A DNA stretch of 64,000 nucleotides, from assembly GCF_006516955.1 (NCBI RefSeq), contig NZ_VHLG01000001.1, forward strand, positions 682,001 to 746,000, given 5' to 3'. This DNA is from Martelella alba (GTDB lineage Bacteria > Pseudomonadota > Alphaproteobacteria > Rhizobiales > Rhizobiaceae). Of the stretch, positions 1 through 7,681 are shown piece after piece (the first letter of the stretch is position 1; each line of letters begins with the position of its first letter). A program made the translations under genes and the position numbers. Under the pieces are notes generated by a model. The model saw only the letters and a list, made by a program, of their open reading frames with translations. It did not search any database and was not told the DNA's origin.

Positions 1-2
1 GG

Positions 3-1121
3 CAATTCATCGCTGCGGCACTGTTTTCGGTTCTGCTTTACTGCTGCTTCGGCGCGGTCGACATCATTTTTCGGCCTGAACTCATGACCCAGTTGCTGGA
101 AATCCGCCTGGTCTTTGTGAGCTATTGTGCTGCCGGAATCGCCACGATCATGCTGCGCCCGGCAAATATGCTGCTCCCCGGCCTGTTTTCCTTTTTTGGC
201 ATTACCCTCGCAAGCCTTTGCGCCGGGATGATGATGTGGCTACCCGGCAATCCAATCGCGGTCTATGAAGCCTACGTCTTCATCCTGATGGCCGTTATCG
301 CCAATATCGCCCTGCCTTTGAGTGCCCCTGTCGCAGCGCTGTCAACCCTGTGCAATTTCCTTATTGCCTGCCTTTTCGTGCTCGGTGATCATGATCTGGT
401 GCCGCATGAACAGGTGTCTCCACTGATCTATCTGGCGGCGACCAGCGCGCTCACGGTGTTTGCCAATAACAGGCTCAATAATGCCGATCGCCGGGCCTTT
501 CTGTTCTATCTGCGTGAGAAAACCTATGCCGAATATCTGTCGACCGAAAATGAGGCGCTGAGCCAGATCTCGCGCACCGACACGTTGACCGGTATCGCCA
601 ACCGGCGCAGCTTCAATGGCTTCCTGCAGAAAAGCTGGCAGACAGCTCTGGAACGCAATCAGTCACTTGCATTGCTGATGATCGATATCGACCGGTTCAA
701 GCAGTTCAACGACAATTACGGCCATCCTGCCGGCGATGAATGCCTGCAGCTGGTCGCAGGCGCCATTGCCGAGGCCACCAATAGCCGGGATGAACTGGCC
801 GCACGCCTCGGCGGCGAGGAATTCGCCATCATTCTGTCTGGCGGCAATGCGGTGACTGCGAAAATCACGGCAGAGCGTATTCATGCCCGAATTGCGGCCC
901 TCTCGATCGCCAATCACGAAGGCGTAGACGGAAGGTTGACCGTCAGTGTCGGCATCGCGGTCATGATCCCTCGAGGAGAGGCCGCAGATAGCGCCTCACT
1001 CATTGCAGAGGCCGACAGGGCGCTTTATGCAGCCAAACAGGCTGGCCGCAACAGAACTGAATTCGGCGCGCAGACACAAGATGGCGAGCAGGAGACACAG
1101 GCCATCACGACAGCCATTTAG
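3..1121 (+). CDS. Membrane-bound diguanylate cyclase (GGDEF), 5' end outside window
   Basis: Likely makes cyclic di-GMP from two GTP at the inner membrane. The reading frame is open to the left edge: about 27 codons of hydrophobic sequence lie before the first ATG at 84, so the gene probably begins upstream and is partial here. Counting from that ATG, residues about 10-130 are several hydrophobic helices, a short linker follows, and the GGDEF domain spans about 160-330. The active-site signature is GGEEF at 243-247, an accepted active variant. The RxxD inhibitory site normally found just upstream is not evident, so product inhibition may be weak. The stop overlaps the convergent zur stop by a few bases. 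The input signal cannot be deduced. Confidence 0.88.
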   Translation, partial: QFIAAALFSVLLYCCFGAVDIIFRPELMTQLLEIRLVFVSYCAAGIATIMLRPANMLLPGLFSFFGITLASLCAGMMMWLPGNPIAVYEAYVFILMAVIANIALPLSAPVAALSTLCNFLIACLFVLGDHDLVPHEQVSPLIYLAATSALTVFANNRLNNADRRAFLFYLREKTYAEYLSTENEALSQISRTDTLTGIANRRSFNGFLQKSWQTALERNQSLALLMIDIDRFKQFNDNYGHPAGDECLQLVAGAIAEATNSRDELAARLGGEEFAIILSGGNAVTAKITAERIHARIAALSIANHEGVDGRLTVSVGIAVMIPRGEAADSASLIAEADRALYAAKQAGRNRTEFGAQTQDGEQETQAITTAI

Positions 1122-1522
1122 CTGTCGTCCCGGCATTTCTCGCACAAGCCGCGAATCTCGATTGTCATCTTTTCCGGCTTGAAGCCCTTTTTCCGGGCCA
1201 CACCAACAAGCGCGTCCTCCACCTCATGAGCGTGAAATTCGATCACCGTCTTGCAGCTCTCGCAGATGGCAAAGGCCGTCATGCCGTGCCGGCAGCAATC
1301 CTCTTCGGGATGGGCACAGGCAACGAAGGCATTCATGCTTTCAAGCCGATGGACAAGTCCGAATTCCGTCAGCTTGTCGAGCGCGCGATAGACCTGAAGC
1401 GGCGCCTTGAAGCCGTCATTGCGCAGCTGATCAAGAATCGTGTAGGCGCTCATCGGCTCATGCCGGTGCGAAAGACAATCGAGGACCAGCGACTGATTCC
1501 GTGTCAGTTTTGCCATTGTCAT
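1118..1522 (-). CDS. zur: Zinc uptake regulator Zur (Fur family)
   Basis: A 134-residue Fur-family repressor, the usual size. The N-terminal winged helix (about residues 5-75) precedes a metal/dimer domain with cysteine pairs CESC and, at the C-terminus, CEKC, which fit the structural zinc site. It is assigned to Zur rather than Fur because it is the last gene of a znuC-znuB-zur unit and faces znuA. The start at 1522 is chosen because an AGGGG-type ribosome site lies 6 bases upstream; a second ATG two codons later is less well spaced. It starts one base past the znuB stop, implying translational coupling. In related bacteria zinc-loaded Zur represses znu genes, so it probably represses its own operon. 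Confidence 0.9.
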   Translation of the reverse strand: MTMAKLTRNQSLVLDCLSHRHEPMSAYTILDQLRNDGFKAPLQVYRALDKLTEFGLVHRLESMNAFVACAHPEEDCCRHGMTAFAICESCKTVIEFHAHEVEDALVGVARKKGFKPEKMTIEIRGLCEKCRDDS

Positions 1523-1523
1523 C

Positions 1524-2339
1524 TCAATCCCCTTCCCTTGTCTTCATTTTCACCAACCCGCCGACCGGCAGCAATGTCACCATGAACAGGACAACGGCTG
1601 CAACCACGATGGATGGTCCCGACGGTGTATCATAATAGAGCGAGGCATAAAGCCCGCCAATGACCGCGATCACGCCAATCAGCGCTGCGGCAACCGCCAT
1701 GGCCTCCGGTGTGCGTGTCAGCCGTCTTGCGCTGGCCGCTGGAATGATCAGCAGCGAGGTGATCAACATGATACCGACGATTTTCATGGCAATTGCAATC
1801 ACCAGCGCCATCAGCAGCATGAAGACGAATCGCGTTGTCTCCGGCCGCAATCCCTCGGCTTGGGCGATCTCGGTGGAAACCGTGGCCGCCAGAAGCGGCC
1901 GCCACAAAAGCGCAATGCCCAAAAGCACAACGGCTCCGCCGATCCACACAACCGTGATGTCAGCCCGCGTGACCGAAAGAATATCGCCAAAGAGAAAGCT
2001 GATCAGATCGACACGCACCCAGGTCAGGAAGGAGACAATCACCAGACCGATGGCCAGTGTCGAATGGGCCAGAATGCCAAGCAGACTGTCGGCGGAAAGC
2101 GCCCGCCGCCGTTCCAGCACGATCAACAGAACGGAAACAAGTGTGGCGACCACAAAGACGCTTGCCGTCAGATTGGTGGCGAAAAGCAATGAAAGCGCCA
2201 CACCAAGAAGCGCGGAATGGGCCATGGTGTCGCCGAAATAGGCCATTTTGCGCCAGACGATAAAGCAACCGAGCGGCCCCGCCATCAGCGCCACGCCAAT
2301 GCCCGCCAGCAGTGCGCGGGTGAAAAAATCATCGAGCAT
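1524..2339 (-). CDS. znuB: Zinc ABC transporter permease ZnuB
   Basis: The inner-membrane channel subunit of high-affinity zinc uptake. It has 271 residues and many hydrophobic helices with the ABC-3 family pattern, including an early GDTMAHSALLGVALSLL-type segment and a C-terminal run of helices. The frame stays open well upstream, but the start is placed at 2339 (MLDDFF) because everything before it is unlike the family and overlaps znuC coding sequence. This start overlaps the end of znuC by 11 bases, a typical coupled arrangement. It probably works as a dimer with ZnuC on the cytoplasmic face and takes zinc from periplasmic ZnuA. Confidence 0.92.
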   Translation of the reverse strand: MLDDFFTRALLAGIGVALMAGPLGCFIVWRKMAYFGDTMAHSALLGVALSLLFATNLTASVFVVATLVSVLLIVLERRRALSADSLLGILAHSTLAIGLVIVSFLTWVRVDLISFLFGDILSVTRADITVVWIGGAVVLLGIALLWRPLLAATVSTEIAQAEGLRPETTRFVFMLLMALVIAIAMKIVGIMLITSLLIIPAASARRLTRTPEAMAVAAALIGVIAVIGGLYASLYYDTPSGPSIVVAAVVLFMVTLLPVGGLVKMKTREGD

Positions 2340-3180
2340 TGGACTGCCCCCTAGACTGAAGATCACCATGATCATGATGATGGTGACCATCTTCAGGATG
2401 ACAGTGCGACGTGATGGTGCCATCGGCGTGGCGCACGCGCCCATCGGGCAGATGCGTATGGTCGTGGTGATGATTGTAAAAGGCAAGCGTGCCTTCGGCG
2501 CGGCCACCAAACAGCGCCCGGTAAGCCTCGCTTTCGCCGACGGCCTCCGGCGTACCCGTGCAGCAGACATGGCCATTCAGACAGACGACCATATCGGTCG
2601 ACGCCATGACGACGTGAAGATCATGCGAAATCAACAAGATACCGCAACCCTCCTCGCGACGGATCCTGGCAATCAGTTCATAAAGGGCAATCTCACCGCT
2701 GTAATCAACGCCCTGGACCGGTTCGTCGAGAACCAGCAGATCCGGTTTCCGGGCAAGTGCGCGCGCCAGCATGGCACGCTGGAATTCACCGCCGGACAGG
2801 TTCTGCACTTCCGCAGATCCCATATGAGCCATGCCCACCTGTTCGAGCGCATGTTCGCCAGCCCCAGGCGGCAGGCGCCCGGTGAGCGTCATCATGCGCT
2901 TCACCGTCAGCGGCAGCGAGCGATCGATCGCAAGCTTCTGTGGCACATAGCCGATCTTTAGCCCTGGCTGACGCTCCACACGCCCCTCGTCCGGTGCCAT
3001 CACGCCGATCGCCATCTTGGCGCTGGTCGATTTGCCCGCACCATTGGGACCAATCAGCGACACAATCTCGCCGCGCGAGACCGAGAAGCTAACCCCGCGC
3101 ACGAGAAAACGACCTGCGCGCCTGACGCCGGCATCGTGCAAAGCCACAAGTGGGGAACCCTTATTTTCCAAATACGCCAA
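2329..3180 (-). CDS. znuC: Zinc ABC transporter ATPase ZnuC with His-rich tail
   Basis: The ATP-hydrolysing subunit of the zinc importer. Walker A (GPNGAGKST) is near residue 44, the signature LSGGEF near 130 and Walker B (LLVLDEP) follows. The last roughly 45 residues are rich in histidine and aspartate (HHHHDHGD and similar clusters), beyond the standard ATPase fold, and could bind zinc in the cytoplasm. The start is uncertain: TTG at 3180 is the longest, and an in-frame GTG at 3147 has an AAGGG about 10 bases upstream. It is divergent from znuA across an 87-bp region holding a Zur-box-like palindrome. Confidence 0.9.
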   Translation of the reverse strand: MAYLENKGSPLVALHDAGVRRAGRFLVRGVSFSVSRGEIVSLIGPNGAGKSTSAKMAIGVMAPDEGRVERQPGLKIGYVPQKLAIDRSLPLTVKRMMTLTGRLPPGAGEHALEQVGMAHMGSAEVQNLSGGEFQRAMLARALARKPDLLVLDEPVQGVDYSGEIALYELIARIRREEGCGILLISHDLHVVMASTDMVVCLNGHVCCTGTPEAVGESEAYRALFGGRAEGTLAFYNHHHDHTHLPDGRVRHADGTITSHCHPEDGHHHHDHGDLQSRGQSNAR

Positions 3181-3239
3181 TTTCCAAGATCTCCGTCTTG
3201 CGACCTTCTATGTCATACGTTATAGCATTACGCAATTTA

Positions 3240-3254
3240 TGTAATAACATTACA
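3240..3254. promoter_or_regulatory. Zur-box-like palindrome between znuC and znuA
   Basis: Perfect inverted repeat TGTAAT-AAC-ATTACA, ending 13 bases before the znuA start. A related imperfect palindrome, CGTTATAGCATTACG, lies 22 bp upstream at 3218-3232. Together they fill the znuC-znuA gap. AT-rich palindromes of this look (ATGTtATaACAT) are the known Zur targets in alphaproteobacteria. Zur binding is inferred from position and the zur gene in the same locus. Confidence 0.65.
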
Positions 3255-3267
3255 ATGCGAGACAAGA

Positions 3268-4269
3268 ATGAGACTTTCGATTTCCCTGGCTCTGGCCTCA
3301 TCAATGCTTCTCGGTGCAGGTTCCGCATATGCCGACGGGCCAATTAAGATTGTCGCCACGATCAAGCCCGTCTATTCCCTGCTCACCGCTGTGACCGAGG
3401 GTACCGATGCTCAGACCACGCTTCTGGTGAAGGGCTCATCCTCGCCGCATACCTACAGCATGACGCCGTCAGACGCCCAGGCGCTGCAAGATGCCAATGT
3501 AATCTTCTGGGTTGGCCCGGCGCTCGAGCATTTTCTGACCAAGCCGCTCGAGGCCCTTGGTGGCAATGCTGAAATCATCACGCTCGAACAGGCACCAAAT
3601 GCCGCCCTGCTGCCGACCCGAGAAGGCGGAGCTTTCGAAGCGGATGAGCATGATCATCACGACGAAGCCGATCATGATCATGACCACGATCATGACGAAG
3701 CTGCGTCAGAGGATGACCATGACCATCTGGCCGATGACCTAGACGATGATGGTATTGACCCGCATATGTGGCTTGATCCGCAAAATGCCCGGGCCTTTGT
3801 TGAGGACATGGCATCGACGCTTTCGGCCGCAGATCCTGCCAATGCCGCGCGTTACCAGGAGAATGCCACCGCTGTGGACAAGAAACTGGGCGAGCTTGGT
3901 GAAGCGGTCAAGGCGCAGCTTTCTGCCGAAACCAGCAAGCCCTACATCGTGTTCCACGATGCCTACCAATATTTCGGCGACCGTTTCGGCGTTGATGCCG
4001 CCGGTTCAGTCACCGTCAATCCTGAGACGCCGCCAAGCGCTCTGCGTATCCGCGAAATTCAGGACAAGATCAAATCACTTGGAGCAGTCTGCGTCTTCTC
4101 CGAGCCACAATTCCCTCCGAAGGTTATCCAGACGGTTACCGAGGGTTCCAATGCCTATATCGGCACGCTGGACCCGCTTGGTGCCGATCTGAAGGACGGT
4201 CCCGACCTCTACTTCACCCTGATCCAGAACATGGCCGATGGCATCTCCAAGTGCTTCGAAGCCAAATAA
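3268..4269 (+). CDS. znuA: Zinc ABC transporter periplasmic binding protein ZnuA
   Basis: A 333-residue periplasmic zinc receptor. It has a signal peptide (residues 1 to about 22, ending AYA), then the cluster A-1 fold beginning IKIVATIKPVYSLL. A His/Asp/Glu-rich loop at about residues 128-160 (HDHHDEADHDHDHDHD) is the hallmark that separates ZnuA from manganese receptors. Likely metal-ligand histidines occur in SSPHTYSM, DPHMWLDP and FHDAYQYF. The sequence ends with a cysteine near the C-terminus, as in ZnuA. It is transcribed alone, divergent from znuCB-zur, and is followed by a hairpin terminator. Confidence 0.95.
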   Translation: MRLSISLALASSMLLGAGSAYADGPIKIVATIKPVYSLLTAVTEGTDAQTTLLVKGSSSPHTYSMTPSDAQALQDANVIFWVGPALEHFLTKPLEALGGNAEIITLEQAPNAALLPTREGGAFEADEHDHHDEADHDHDHDHDEAASEDDHDHLADDLDDDGIDPHMWLDPQNARAFVEDMASTLSAADPANAARYQENATAVDKKLGELGEAVKAQLSAETSKPYIVFHDAYQYFGDRFGVDAAGSVTVNPETPPSALRIREIQDKIKSLGAVCVFSEPQFPPKVIQTVTEGSNAYIGTLDPLGADLKDGPDLYFTLIQNMADGISKCFEAK

Positions 4270-4317
4270 GACAGGGGTGCGCATGTTGTTCCGGTTGCGC
4301 ATGATGCCGGAATGACT

Positions 4318-4352
4318 GAGCCCGCGGATAGCTGGCTGCCATCCGCGGGCTC
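4318..4352 (+). terminator. Terminator hairpin downstream of znuA
   Basis: A perfect 12-bp stem (GAGCCCGCGGAT pairing with ATCCGCGGGCTC) with an 11-base loop, starting 49 bases after the znuA stop and followed by a pyrimidine-rich TCTCTTTG stretch. The U-tract is weak but the stem is very stable. Confidence 0.7.
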
Positions 4353-4427
4353 TCTCTTTGTCAAAATGACGTCAAAGAGCCGATCAGACAGGGTCGGATC
4401 AGCTCTTTGAAACTTTTTTGATCCTGC

Positions 4428-4877
4428 TCAGTTGCCGCTGAGGATCGACATGACCAGCCCCGTCGCAACGGTCATCAGCACAAATGTTCCATCCACCTGA
4501 TACCATTGCTGGCCGGGCGGCGGCGGCGGAAGATGATTGCGGTTATAGGCCGAAGGCGGGATCGGCTGGCCACGCTGATCGGGCGGCAGTTTCTGCCCCT
4601 TTTGTGGCCCCTGATGCGCCTGCGGGCCGCCGGGCTTGCCGGGGCCTCCGGGCTGACCAGGGCCTCCGGGCTGCCCCTGAGGGCCGCCGGGTTGTCCGGG
4701 TTTCCCAGGCTGTCCGGGTTGCCCCTGGGGACCGCCCTTGCCGTGGCTCGGACCGCAATTAGCCGGCTGACCTGGTTTTTGCGGCCCGCAATTATCCGGT
4801 CCGGGACCGGCAGCATAGGCCATCGGGCTGATGGCAAGCGCCATGGCGGCAACCGAGGTGATGAGGATCTTCTTCAT
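4428..4877 (-). CDS. Secreted RcnB-like protein with collagen-like Gly-X-Y region
   Basis: A 149-residue exported protein. Signal peptide residues 1-22 end in AYA. Next comes a module CGPQKPGQPANC (about 30-41) that also occurs in the neighbouring upstream gene. Residues about 48-90 are G-X-Y triplets rich in Gly, Pro and Gln. The C-terminal 45 residues (PIPPSAYNRNHLPPPPPGQQWYQVDGT...) match the RcnB-type domain seen in periplasmic nickel/cobalt homeostasis proteins and in many uncharacterised exported proteins. The start at 4877 has an AAGGAGAT ribosome site; the frame continues further upstream but without secretion features. A role in metal or envelope homeostasis is inference only. Confidence 0.8.
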   Translation of the reverse strand: MKKILITSVAAMALAISPMAYAAGPGPDNCGPQKPGQPANCGPSHGKGGPQGQPGQPGKPGQPGGPQGQPGGPGQPGGPGKPGGPQAHQGPQKGQKLPPDQRGQPIPPSAYNRNHLPPPPPGQQWYQVDGTFVLMTVATGLVMSILSGN

Positions 4878-4887
4878 CACGATCTCC

Positions 4888-5145
4888 TTACTTTTTAACA
4901 GGCTGTGCAGGCTGGACGGGGACCGGTTTTCCCGGCGTTTTGGCTGCGGGAATAACCTTCTGAGGTGCCTTTTCCGGCGTTTTTGCCGCCTGTTGCTTGC
5001 CGTTCTTGTCGACACAGTTCGCGGGCTGTCCCGGCTTTTGCGGCCCGCAGATTTTCTCGGGCGCAGCCGCAGGCGAAGCGGCATAGGCCATGGGGCTGAA
5101 GGTAAGCGTGATGGCGGTGACAGCCGCTGTGAGGATCTTTTTCAC
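4888..5145 (-). CDS. Small secreted Pro/Lys-rich protein sharing module with its neighbour
   Basis: An 85-residue protein with a signal peptide (MKKILTAAVTAITLTFSPMA, cleavage likely after AYA at about residue 22) nearly identical in layout to the next gene. The same CGPQKPGQPANC motif lies at residues 33-44, and a low-complexity tail of Ala, Pro, Lys and Gln follows. There is no RcnB domain. It sits 10 bases upstream of the RcnB-like gene, so the two probably form one transcript and arose by duplication of the N-terminal half. The two cysteines could form a disulphide or bind metal. The function is unknown. Confidence 0.72.
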   Translation of the reverse strand: MKKILTAAVTAITLTFSPMAYAASPAAAPEKICGPQKPGQPANCVDKNGKQQAAKTPEKAPQKVIPAAKTPGKPVPVQPAQPVKK

Positions 5146-5248
5146 GGCAAAGTCCTTTCTAAACTTTCGTAACGCATGGATAACGCTCGAAAGCTGAAAG
5201 TTGTTTGAACGGAAACATTAAATCTATGTAATCTTGGAAAAAGCGCGT

Positions 5249-5284
5249 TGCGGGCAAGATGGCGTCTGCCGTCCCTCGCCCGCA
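5249..5284 (-). terminator. Possible terminator after the aldo-keto reductase gene
   Basis: An inverted repeat TGCGGGC / GCCCGCA with a loop that can itself pair (GGC/GCC), located just past the stop at 5293 reading leftwards and followed on the minus strand by CGCTTTTTCC. The stem is short, so this is tentative. Confidence 0.4.
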
Positions 5285-5292
5285 GCGATTGC

Positions 5293-6345
5293 TTACTTTT
5301 TGATGCGTTCCGGGCCGGAACGCTCGGCAGATTTTGCCCAGATATTGATATTCGCATCATGGGCAAAGCGATCAATCTCGGAAAGCTCCTCTGCGGAAAA
5401 TTCGAGATTGCCGAGTGCCGCGACGCAATCCGTTACCTGTTCCGGACGGCTGGCGCCAATCAGCGCCGTCGTCACCCGACCGCCACGCAGAACCCAGGCA
5501 AGCGCCATCTGCGCCAGCGTCTGGCCGCGTCTTTCGGCAATCGCGTTCAACGATCGGATATGCCTGATCGTCTCCTCGTTGAGGAAGCTTTCACGCAGCG
5601 ATTTGCCCTGCGAGGCACGGCTGCCTTCGGGAATGCCGTTCAGATATTTGGATGTCAACATGCCCTGCGCCAGCGGCGAGAACACGATCGAGCCGATGCC
5701 CAGTTCTTCAAGCGTATCAAGCAGTCCGTCTTCCTCGACCCAGCGGTTGATCATCGAATAGCTTGGCTGGTGGATGACGAAGGGGGTCTTCAATTCCTTC
5801 AGGATTGCATAGGCCTCACGGGTACGCTGGGAATTATAGGACGAAATGCCGACATAGAGCGCGCGCCCGGAACGGACGATATGGTCCAGCGCCATGCAGG
5901 TTTCTTCCAGCGGCGTATCGGGATCGAAACGGTGCGAATAGAAGATATCGACATAGTCGAGCCCCAGCCGTTTCAGGCTCTGATCGCAGGACGCGATCAT
6001 ATATTTACGGCTGCCCCATTCGCCATAGGGGCCTTCCCACATGTTGTAGCCAGCCTTGGATGAGATGATCATCTCATCGCGCAGCCCGGCAAATTCATTT
6101 TTCAGGATTGAGCCGAAGGCAATTTCAGCAGAACCGGGCGGCGGGCCGTAATTATTAGCCAAATCGAAATGGGTGATGCCCGCATCAAAGGCGGTTTCGC
6201 AGATAGCAACCTTGCGGGCGCGCTCGGTATCATCACCGAAATTGTGCCACAGCCCCAGCGAAATAGCAGGAAGCTTCAGCCCGGACACACCACAGCGGTT
6301 ATAAATCATCGTGTCATAGCGTTTGTCGGAAGGGGTCCAGCTCAT
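5293..6345 (-). CDS. yghZ: Aldo-keto reductase, YghZ / L-glyceraldehyde-3-phosphate reductase type
   Basis: A 350-residue NADPH-dependent aldo-keto reductase of the KCNAB/YghZ branch. The N-terminus RYDTMIYNRCGVSGLKLPA and the stretches GITHFDLANNYGPPPGSAE, DYVDIFYSHRFDP and VFSPLAQGMLTSKYLNGIP follow E. coli YghZ closely. Catalytic Asp/Tyr lie in DLANNYG, Lys in SSKAGYNMW and His in YSHR. The C-terminal IGASRPEQ motif binds NADP. The start at 6345 (MSWTPSDKRY) has GAGG six bases upstream; an ATG two codons earlier and a longer open frame are less likely. It lies downstream of the mannoside operon but behind a hairpin, so shared transcription is uncertain. The known homologue reduces L-glyceraldehyde 3-phosphate and detoxifies aldehydes. 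Confidence 0.9.
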   Translation of the reverse strand: MSWTPSDKRYDTMIYNRCGVSGLKLPAISLGLWHNFGDDTERARKVAICETAFDAGITHFDLANNYGPPPGSAEIAFGSILKNEFAGLRDEMIISSKAGYNMWEGPYGEWGSRKYMIASCDQSLKRLGLDYVDIFYSHRFDPDTPLEETCMALDHIVRSGRALYVGISSYNSQRTREAYAILKELKTPFVIHQPSYSMINRWVEEDGLLDTLEELGIGSIVFSPLAQGMLTSKYLNGIPEGSRASQGKSLRESFLNEETIRHIRSLNAIAERRGQTLAQMALAWVLRGGRVTTALIGASRPEQVTDCVAALGNLEFSAEELSEIDRFAHDANINIWAKSAERSGPERIKK

Positions 6346-6475
6346 GATCATCCTCGTATCGTGCTGCCGGGCGACGAGCCACAGGCAGCTGTTTTTCTGG
6401 CCGGGATCACCGGCATTCCTTCGGAAAGAACGGGTCGGCGAGACCGGCCCTGACAGCGGATATCCCGTTATAACT

Positions 6476-6510
6476 GATTTGCCGCAGCGCTCCATGCGTT
6501 GCGGCAAATC
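6476..6510. terminator. Hairpin between mannoside operon and yghZ
   Basis: A perfect 11-bp inverted repeat, GATTTGCCGCA and TGCGGCAAATC, with a 13-base loop, located 27 bases past the end of the Gfo/Idh gene. It could end the leftward operon or act as a processing stem; no long U-tract follows in the leftward direction. Confidence 0.55.
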
Positions 6511-6536
6511 TGTTTGAAAAAGAACAGGCTTCGGCG

Positions 6537-7670
6537 TCAGCGCAGCAGCGCCGCGGCCTCTGCCATGCCGAGGGCGGCCGGCTGCGTGCATGTGGTCGAA
6601 AGCGTGATGAAGGCGCCCGTCTCTCCCGATTTCAGGATCGACGTCATCACATCAACGCCGTGCAGCGCCCGATCAAGCGAGCAGCGCGCATCACGCCCCT
6701 CAATCAGCGCCACAGCCATATCCGCAAGGCCGGCCGTGCGATAATTGGCGCGCGGCCCCTGCGGGCTTTCCTGATTGGCGATGCCAAACGGATGCTCCCA
6801 GGCGTCAAGCGCCGCTATATCGCGGTTCCGCCCGGAGGCTTCGACCGTGCCACCGAAGAAATTCGGATCCGGAACGAAGAGCGAGCCCTCCGTGCCATAA
6901 AGCTCCATCGGTCCATGACGATGCGCCCAGACATCCCAGCTGGCCGAAAGCGTGATGGTCGCACCGCTGGCGAACTCCAGAAGCGCGTGGATGTTGGTTG
7001 GCGTCTTCACCGGGATCACCTCGCCATTGCGCGGCTCACTGGTGATGGTGCGGGTGTCATGCGCCATGGAGGTCAGTGCGCCGACACGCTTCACCGGCCC
7101 GATCAGATTGATCAGATTGGCGATATAATAGGGGCCGAGATCAAGCACCGGCCCACCACCGGGCAGAAAGAAGAAGTCCGGATTGGGATGCCACATCTCC
7201 ATGCCGGGGCTCATCACATGGCATGTCCCCGAGGTTATCCGGCCAACCGCACCGCTATCGATATGGGCGCGCGCCAGCTGATGGGCGCCGCCGAGAAACG
7301 TATCCGGCGCACAGCCGACAGAAAGCCCCTTCTCACTGGCAAGCCGGCGCAGGATCTCGCCTTCTGCCAGCGAAAGCACCAGCGGCTTTTCCGAATAGAC
7401 ATGTTTTCCCGCCTCGAGAATGCGTTTCGAGACAGCAAAATGCGCGTCGGGAATGGTGAGGTTGACGATCACGTCGATCTCATCATTTTCGAGCAGTTCA
7501 TCGACCGATTGCGCCACAACCCCAAACTCATCGGCCCGCAGCATGGCAGCGGAGCGGTTGATATCGGCGCAGGCCAGTACTTTCAGCCCCTTGAAAAGAG
7601 GTGCCAGCCGAAAATAGGTCGTCGAAATATTGCCGCATCCAAGGATGCCGACCCCAAGTTCTCTCGTCAT
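6537..7670 (-). CDS. Gfo/Idh/MocA family sugar dehydrogenase (mannoside operon)
   Basis: A 377-residue NAD(P)-dependent oxidoreductase. The Rossmann motif GILGCGNIS lies at residues 8-16. The conserved EKPLVLS segment, whose lysine belongs to the family's catalytic Lys, is near residue 95. The C-terminal two-thirds is the usual alpha/beta dimerisation and substrate domain. Family members oxidise or reduce sugars, inositols and sugar acids, often at C3. It starts 11 bases after the sugar isomerase gene and is the last gene of the leftward unit, so it probably acts on the imported sugar or its hydrolysis product. The exact substrate cannot be read from sequence. Confidence 0.87.
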   Translation of the reverse strand: MTRELGVGILGCGNISTTYFRLAPLFKGLKVLACADINRSAAMLRADEFGVVAQSVDELLENDEIDVIVNLTIPDAHFAVSKRILEAGKHVYSEKPLVLSLAEGEILRRLASEKGLSVGCAPDTFLGGAHQLARAHIDSGAVGRITSGTCHVMSPGMEMWHPNPDFFFLPGGGPVLDLGPYYIANLINLIGPVKRVGALTSMAHDTRTITSEPRNGEVIPVKTPTNIHALLEFASGATITLSASWDVWAHRHGPMELYGTEGSLFVPDPNFFGGTVEASGRNRDIAALDAWEHPFGIANQESPQGPRANYRTAGLADMAVALIEGRDARCSLDRALHGVDVMTSILKSGETGAFITLSTTCTQPAALGMAEAAALLR

Positions 7671-7681
7671 GGTGACCTCTT

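Noticed and set aside
4888-5145. Frameshifted remnant of the neighbouring RcnB-like gene
   Set aside because: It has its own start, signal peptide and stop, and its tail does not encode RcnB-like sequence in any frame that I can see; duplication with divergence fits better.
6346-6591. N-terminal extension of the aldo-keto reductase
   Set aside because: The extra residues cover the hairpin at 6476-6510 and the end of the previous gene and are unlike YghZ, whose N-terminus matches from 6345.
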